64,000 nt of DNA from Rugamonas sp045984285 (GTDB lineage Bacteria; Pseudomonadota; Gammaproteobacteria; Burkholderiales; Burkholderiaceae_D): assembly GCF_045984285.3 (NCBI RefSeq), contig NZ_JBJQIK030000002.1:682001-746000 (forward strand). Direction: 5' to 3'. Positions 61,236 through 64,000 of the stretch are shown here, one piece after another (within the stretch, counting starts at the first letter, position 1; each line of letters opens with the position of its first letter). Made by a program: the position numbers and the translations under genes. Under the pieces are notes generated by a model, which saw only the letters and a list, made by a program, of their open reading frames with translations, did not search any database and was not told the DNA's origin.

Positions 61236-63890
61236 ATGGCTGACTCGTTGAAGGCCTACAAGGCCAAGCGCAATTTCGATATCACGCCCGAACCCGCGGA
61301 AGGCGGCGAGGAGGGCGGGGAAAACCGTGTCTTCGTCATCCAGAAGCACTGGGCGTCGCGGCTGCACTACGACTTCCGGCTGGAACTCGACGGCACGATG
61401 AAGAGCTGGGCCGTTCCCAAAGGGCCCAGCTACGACACGCACGATAAACGCATGGCCGTGCATGTGGAAGACCATCCCATTTCATATAACCAGTTCGAGG
61501 GCACCATACCGCCAGGCCAGTACGGCTCCGGCAAGGTGATCATCTGGGACAAGGGAACATGGCACCCGCTGGACGATCCGCGCAAAGGCTACCGCGAGGG
61601 GAACCTGAAGTTCGAGCTGCGCGGCCACAAGATGCACGGCCGCTGGGTGCTGGTGCGCATGAAGGGACGCGGCGAGAAGCAGGAGCCATGGCTGCTCATC
61701 AAGGAAAAGGATGACTACGTGCGTCCGGCCAGCGAGTTCAGCGTGGTGGACGAAATGCCGGACAGCGTGAAGAAGCTCGGCATGCCGAAGGCAGCCAAGC
61801 CCCGTCAGGCCGCGTCGACGCCGCCGCCTGCCGCCGACGCTGCACCGCCGGCGAAGCGCGCGCGCGCCGCAGCAAAATCCGAGCGTTCCGGTGCCGCCGT
61901 CGCCGAAGTCGCCGATGCGGCAGAGGACGGAGACGCCGCGCCGAAGCGCAAGCGCAGCAGGAAGCCCGCCGCAGCGGGCGACAGGGCCGCGATGCCGGAG
62001 ATGCTGTCGCCGGAGCTCGCCACGCTGGTAGACGGCCCGCCATCGTCTCCTGAAGACTGGGTCTTCGAAGTCAAGTTCGACGGCTACCGCATGCTGGCCC
62101 GCGTGGAAGGCAAGGACATCCGCCTCATCACACGCAATGCCAACGACTGGACCGGCAAGCTCGAACCGCTGCGCGCGGCGCTCGCGAAGATGAAACTGCC
62201 CGACGGATGGTACGACGGCGAGATTGTGGTGCACGACGAAACCGGCCGTCCCAATTTCGGCCTGCTGCAACAAGCCTTCGATGGCCAGCGCACCAAGGAT
62301 ATCGTCTACTTCATCTTCGACGCTCCATACCTCGACGGCTACGACCTGCGCCAGGTTCCGCTGATGCAGCGCCGCGAACTGCTCGAAACCGTGCTCGCCA
62401 AAAAAGCCAGCGACGCTGTGCGCCTGAGCGCCATGCTGGACGCGCCGCCGCAGGAAATGGTGGCTGCCGCCTGCCGCATGGGGCTTGAAGGCATCATCGG
62501 CAAGCGCCGCGACTCGCTGTACACCTCGCGCCGGTCCGGCGACTGGATCAAGCTTAAATGCGGCTTGCGCCAGGAATTCGTCATCGGCGGCTACACGGAT
62601 CCGAAAGGCTCGCGCACCGGCATCGGCTCGCTTCTGCTTGGCTACTATGACGCGGAGGGCAAGCTGCAGTATGCTGGCAATGTGGGTACAGGCTTTAACG
62701 AAACCACGCTGCGCGACGTAACGGCGAAACTGAAAAAGCTCGCTGCGGACAAACCCGCATTCGCGTCGCCGAAGTCGATCGACAAGAAAGCGCACTGGGT
62801 CAAGCCCACGCTGGTAGCGGAGGTGAGCTTCGGCGAGTGGACCGGCAGCGGCTCCGTGCGCCACTCGGTGTTCCAGGGCCTGCGCACGGACAAGAAGGCC
62901 AGCAGCATCACGCGCGAGAAGACCGCGCATGTGGAGGATACGATGCACACACAAAGCAATCCCGTGGCAAAAGCCGCATCACCGCGCAAGGCGGCTGCGG
63001 ACGTGGAAAGCAAGCTTCCCGCCTCGCTCAAGGTAACGAATCCGGACCGGCTGATCGATCCCGAAAGCGGAATCACCAAGATAGGCCTGGTGCGCTACTA
63101 CGCACTGGTGAGCGCGCTGATGCTCGAACACATGAAGGGCCGCCCCGTGGCGCTGGTGCGTGCGCCGGCCGGCGTGGGCGGGGAGCTGTTCTTCCAGAAG
63201 CACTCCGAAGTCGGCAAGCTGCCGGGCGTGAAGCAGTTCCCGCAGGAGCTGGACCCCGATCATCCGCCGATGCTGGAAGTGGCCACCGTGCAGGGCCTGC
63301 TGTCGTCAGCGCAATGGAACGTGGTGGAATTCCACACCCAGAACGCCTTCGGCAAGAACTACGAAAAACCCAACCGCATGATCTTCGACCTCGACCCGGG
63401 CCAGGGCGTGACGTGGCCCATGATCCAGGAGGCGGCGGAGCTGATGCGCGCCTTCCTCGAAGAACTCGGCCTGCCGTCCTTCCTGAAGACCAGCGGCGGC
63501 AAGGGCCTGCACGTGGTGGTGCCGATCAAGCCGCAGCATGACTGGGATACGGTAAAGGACTTCAGCAAGCGCATCGTGGAGCACATGGCGCTGACTTTGC
63601 CGGACCGTTTCGCATTCAAGAGCGGCCCGAAAAACCGCGTCGGCAAAATCTTCATCGACTACCTGCGCAACGGCCGCGGCGCCACCACGGTGGCCGCATG
63701 GTCGGCGCGCACCCGTTCCGGCCTCGGCATCAGTGTTCCGGTGGACTGGAGCGAACTGAAAAACCTGCGCGGCGGCGACCACTGGACCGTCGCCACCGTC
63801 CACGACCGCCTCGACGACGGCAACACCCCGTGGGCAAACTACACCGCCAGCGCCGTCAGCATCACCAAAGCCATGAAAAAACTCGCGTGA
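61236..63890 (+). CDS. ligD: DNA ligase D (phosphoesterase-ligase-polymerase)
   Basis: An 884-residue NHEJ ligase. The N-terminal 3'-phosphoesterase domain (about 8-175) has the conserved RLHYDFRLELDG and KGPSYDTHDKR. A Lys/Ala/Pro-rich linker leads to the ATP-dependent ligase (about 235-540) with the active-site Lys280 in FEVKFDGYR. The C-terminal primase-polymerase domain (about 605-870) has IFDLDPG and KTSGGKGLHVVVP. The domain order PE-LIG-POL is the Pseudomonas type. It repairs double-strand breaks with Ku. No ku gene is in the window. The start at 61236 fits the family N-terminus; an earlier in-frame ATG adds unrelated residues. Confidence 0.95.
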   Translation: MADSLKAYKAKRNFDITPEPAEGGEEGGENRVFVIQKHWASRLHYDFRLELDGTMKSWAVPKGPSYDTHDKRMAVHVEDHPISYNQFEGTIPPGQYGSGKVIIWDKGTWHPLDDPRKGYREGNLKFELRGHKMHGRWVLVRMKGRGEKQEPWLLIKEKDDYVRPASEFSVVDEMPDSVKKLGMPKAAKPRQAASTPPPAADAAPPAKRARAAAKSERSGAAVAEVADAAEDGDAAPKRKRSRKPAAAGDRAAMPEMLSPELATLVDGPPSSPEDWVFEVKFDGYRMLARVEGKDIRLITRNANDWTGKLEPLRAALAKMKLPDGWYDGEIVVHDETGRPNFGLLQQAFDGQRTKDIVYFIFDAPYLDGYDLRQVPLMQRRELLETVLAKKASDAVRLSAMLDAPPQEMVAAACRMGLEGIIGKRRDSLYTSRRSGDWIKLKCGLRQEFVIGGYTDPKGSRTGIGSLLLGYYDAEGKLQYAGNVGTGFNETTLRDVTAKLKKLAADKPAFASPKSIDKKAHWVKPTLVAEVSFGEWTGSGSVRHSVFQGLRTDKKASSITREKTAHVEDTMHTQSNPVAKAASPRKAAADVESKLPASLKVTNPDRLIDPESGITKIGLVRYYALVSALMLEHMKGRPVALVRAPAGVGGELFFQKHSEVGKLPGVKQFPQELDPDHPPMLEVATVQGLLSSAQWNVVEFHTQNAFGKNYEKPNRMIFDLDPGQGVTWPMIQEAAELMRAFLEELGLPSFLKTSGGKGLHVVVPIKPQHDWDTVKDFSKRIVEHMALTLPDRFAFKSGPKNRVGKIFIDYLRNGRGATTVAAWSARTRSGLGISVPVDWSELKNLRGGDHWTVATVHDRLDDGNTPWANYTASAVSITKAMKKLA

Positions 63891-63893
63891 CCA

Positions 63894-63976
63894 TGACACC
63901 CTGGGGTCAGGCACCTTGGTGTCAGTATGACACTGGTGCCTGAGTATGACAGCGGGGGCCTGACCCCATGGTGTCA
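63894..63976. repeat. REP-like nested palindrome
   Basis: Outer arms 63894-63912 and 63958-63976 are complementary over 19 bases with one mismatch (TGACACC..GGGGTCAGG type). Inside, GGTGTCA (63918-63924) and TGACAC (63928-63933) form a smaller stem. This motif family (GGGTCAG, CACC and GTGTCA combinations) is known as an intergenic repeat in Massilia-type genomes. It starts 3 bases past the ligD stop and may serve as a terminator or mRNA stabiliser. Confidence 0.75.
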
Positions 63977-64000
63977 GTCAGCCGTAGCGTCAGGCGGCTT

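Overview
The window looks like chromosome of a high-GC betaproteobacterium of the Oxalobacteraceae (Massilia, Duganella or Janthinobacterium type). This is inferred from base composition, an NsrR-NnrS-Hmp nitric oxide module, DUF4347/DUF4214 secreted proteins, a subclass B3 metallo-beta-lactamase of the kind known from Janthinobacterium, and dense LytTR and hybrid-kinase signalling. Nothing marks it as a plasmid, and no integrase or transposase is visible.

Layout. 1-2943: nitric oxide defence (nnrS, nsrR, hmp), with two sites resembling NsrR operators. 2940-5738: an HDOD protein, dadA and a divergent Lrp regulator. 6020-18414: the most unusual part. A 2641-residue DUF4347 / Ig-like repeat / RTX / DUF4214 protein and a 546-residue paralogue of its C-terminal half bracket a tail-collar protein, a PRMT-like methyltransferase, a DUF6916 protein and a GNAT acetyltransferase. 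18482-21782: three genes of unknown function, one interrupted by an in-frame stop. 21790-26329: a MarR-controlled EmrAB-type tripartite pump. 26464-30652: a His/Asp-rich secreted protein, a type II NADH dehydrogenase, a cytochrome P450 and a divergent AraC regulator. 30649-39333: signalling cluster with a NarX-like kinase, hemerythrin, REC-kinase-REC, REC-GGDEF, PAS/GAF hybrid kinase and PAS-REC, plus a small stress-type protein. 39585-44148: a class C-like serine hydrolase, two identical tRNA-Arg(ACG) genes, a 2OG-Fe(II) oxygenase, an FMN alpha-hydroxy-acid dehydrogenase and a class A beta-lactamase. 44212-49647: a zinc metallopeptidase and two LytS/LytTR two-component systems meeting tail to tail. 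49763-52907: a D-2-hydroxyacid dehydrogenase with LysR, then a small secreted protein coupled to an alpha/beta-hydrolase that has lost its catalytic Ser and His. 53109-59025: a MexEF-OprN-like RND pump. 59135-63890: pgeF, a B3 beta-lactamase, an Ala/Lys/Glu-rich repeat protein and DNA ligase D. A REP-like palindrome lies at the right edge.

Themes. Two tripartite pumps and three penicillin-recognising-fold or metallo-hydrolase genes give a strong drug and envelope-stress flavour. The dense signalling genes fit a free-living environmental bacterium. The best candidate for an undescribed system is 6020-18414: two large calcium-type repeat proteins, apparently without a classical signal peptide, around a conserved-looking tail-collar/DUF6916/modification-enzyme group. 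No gap without a gene exceeds about 300 bases.
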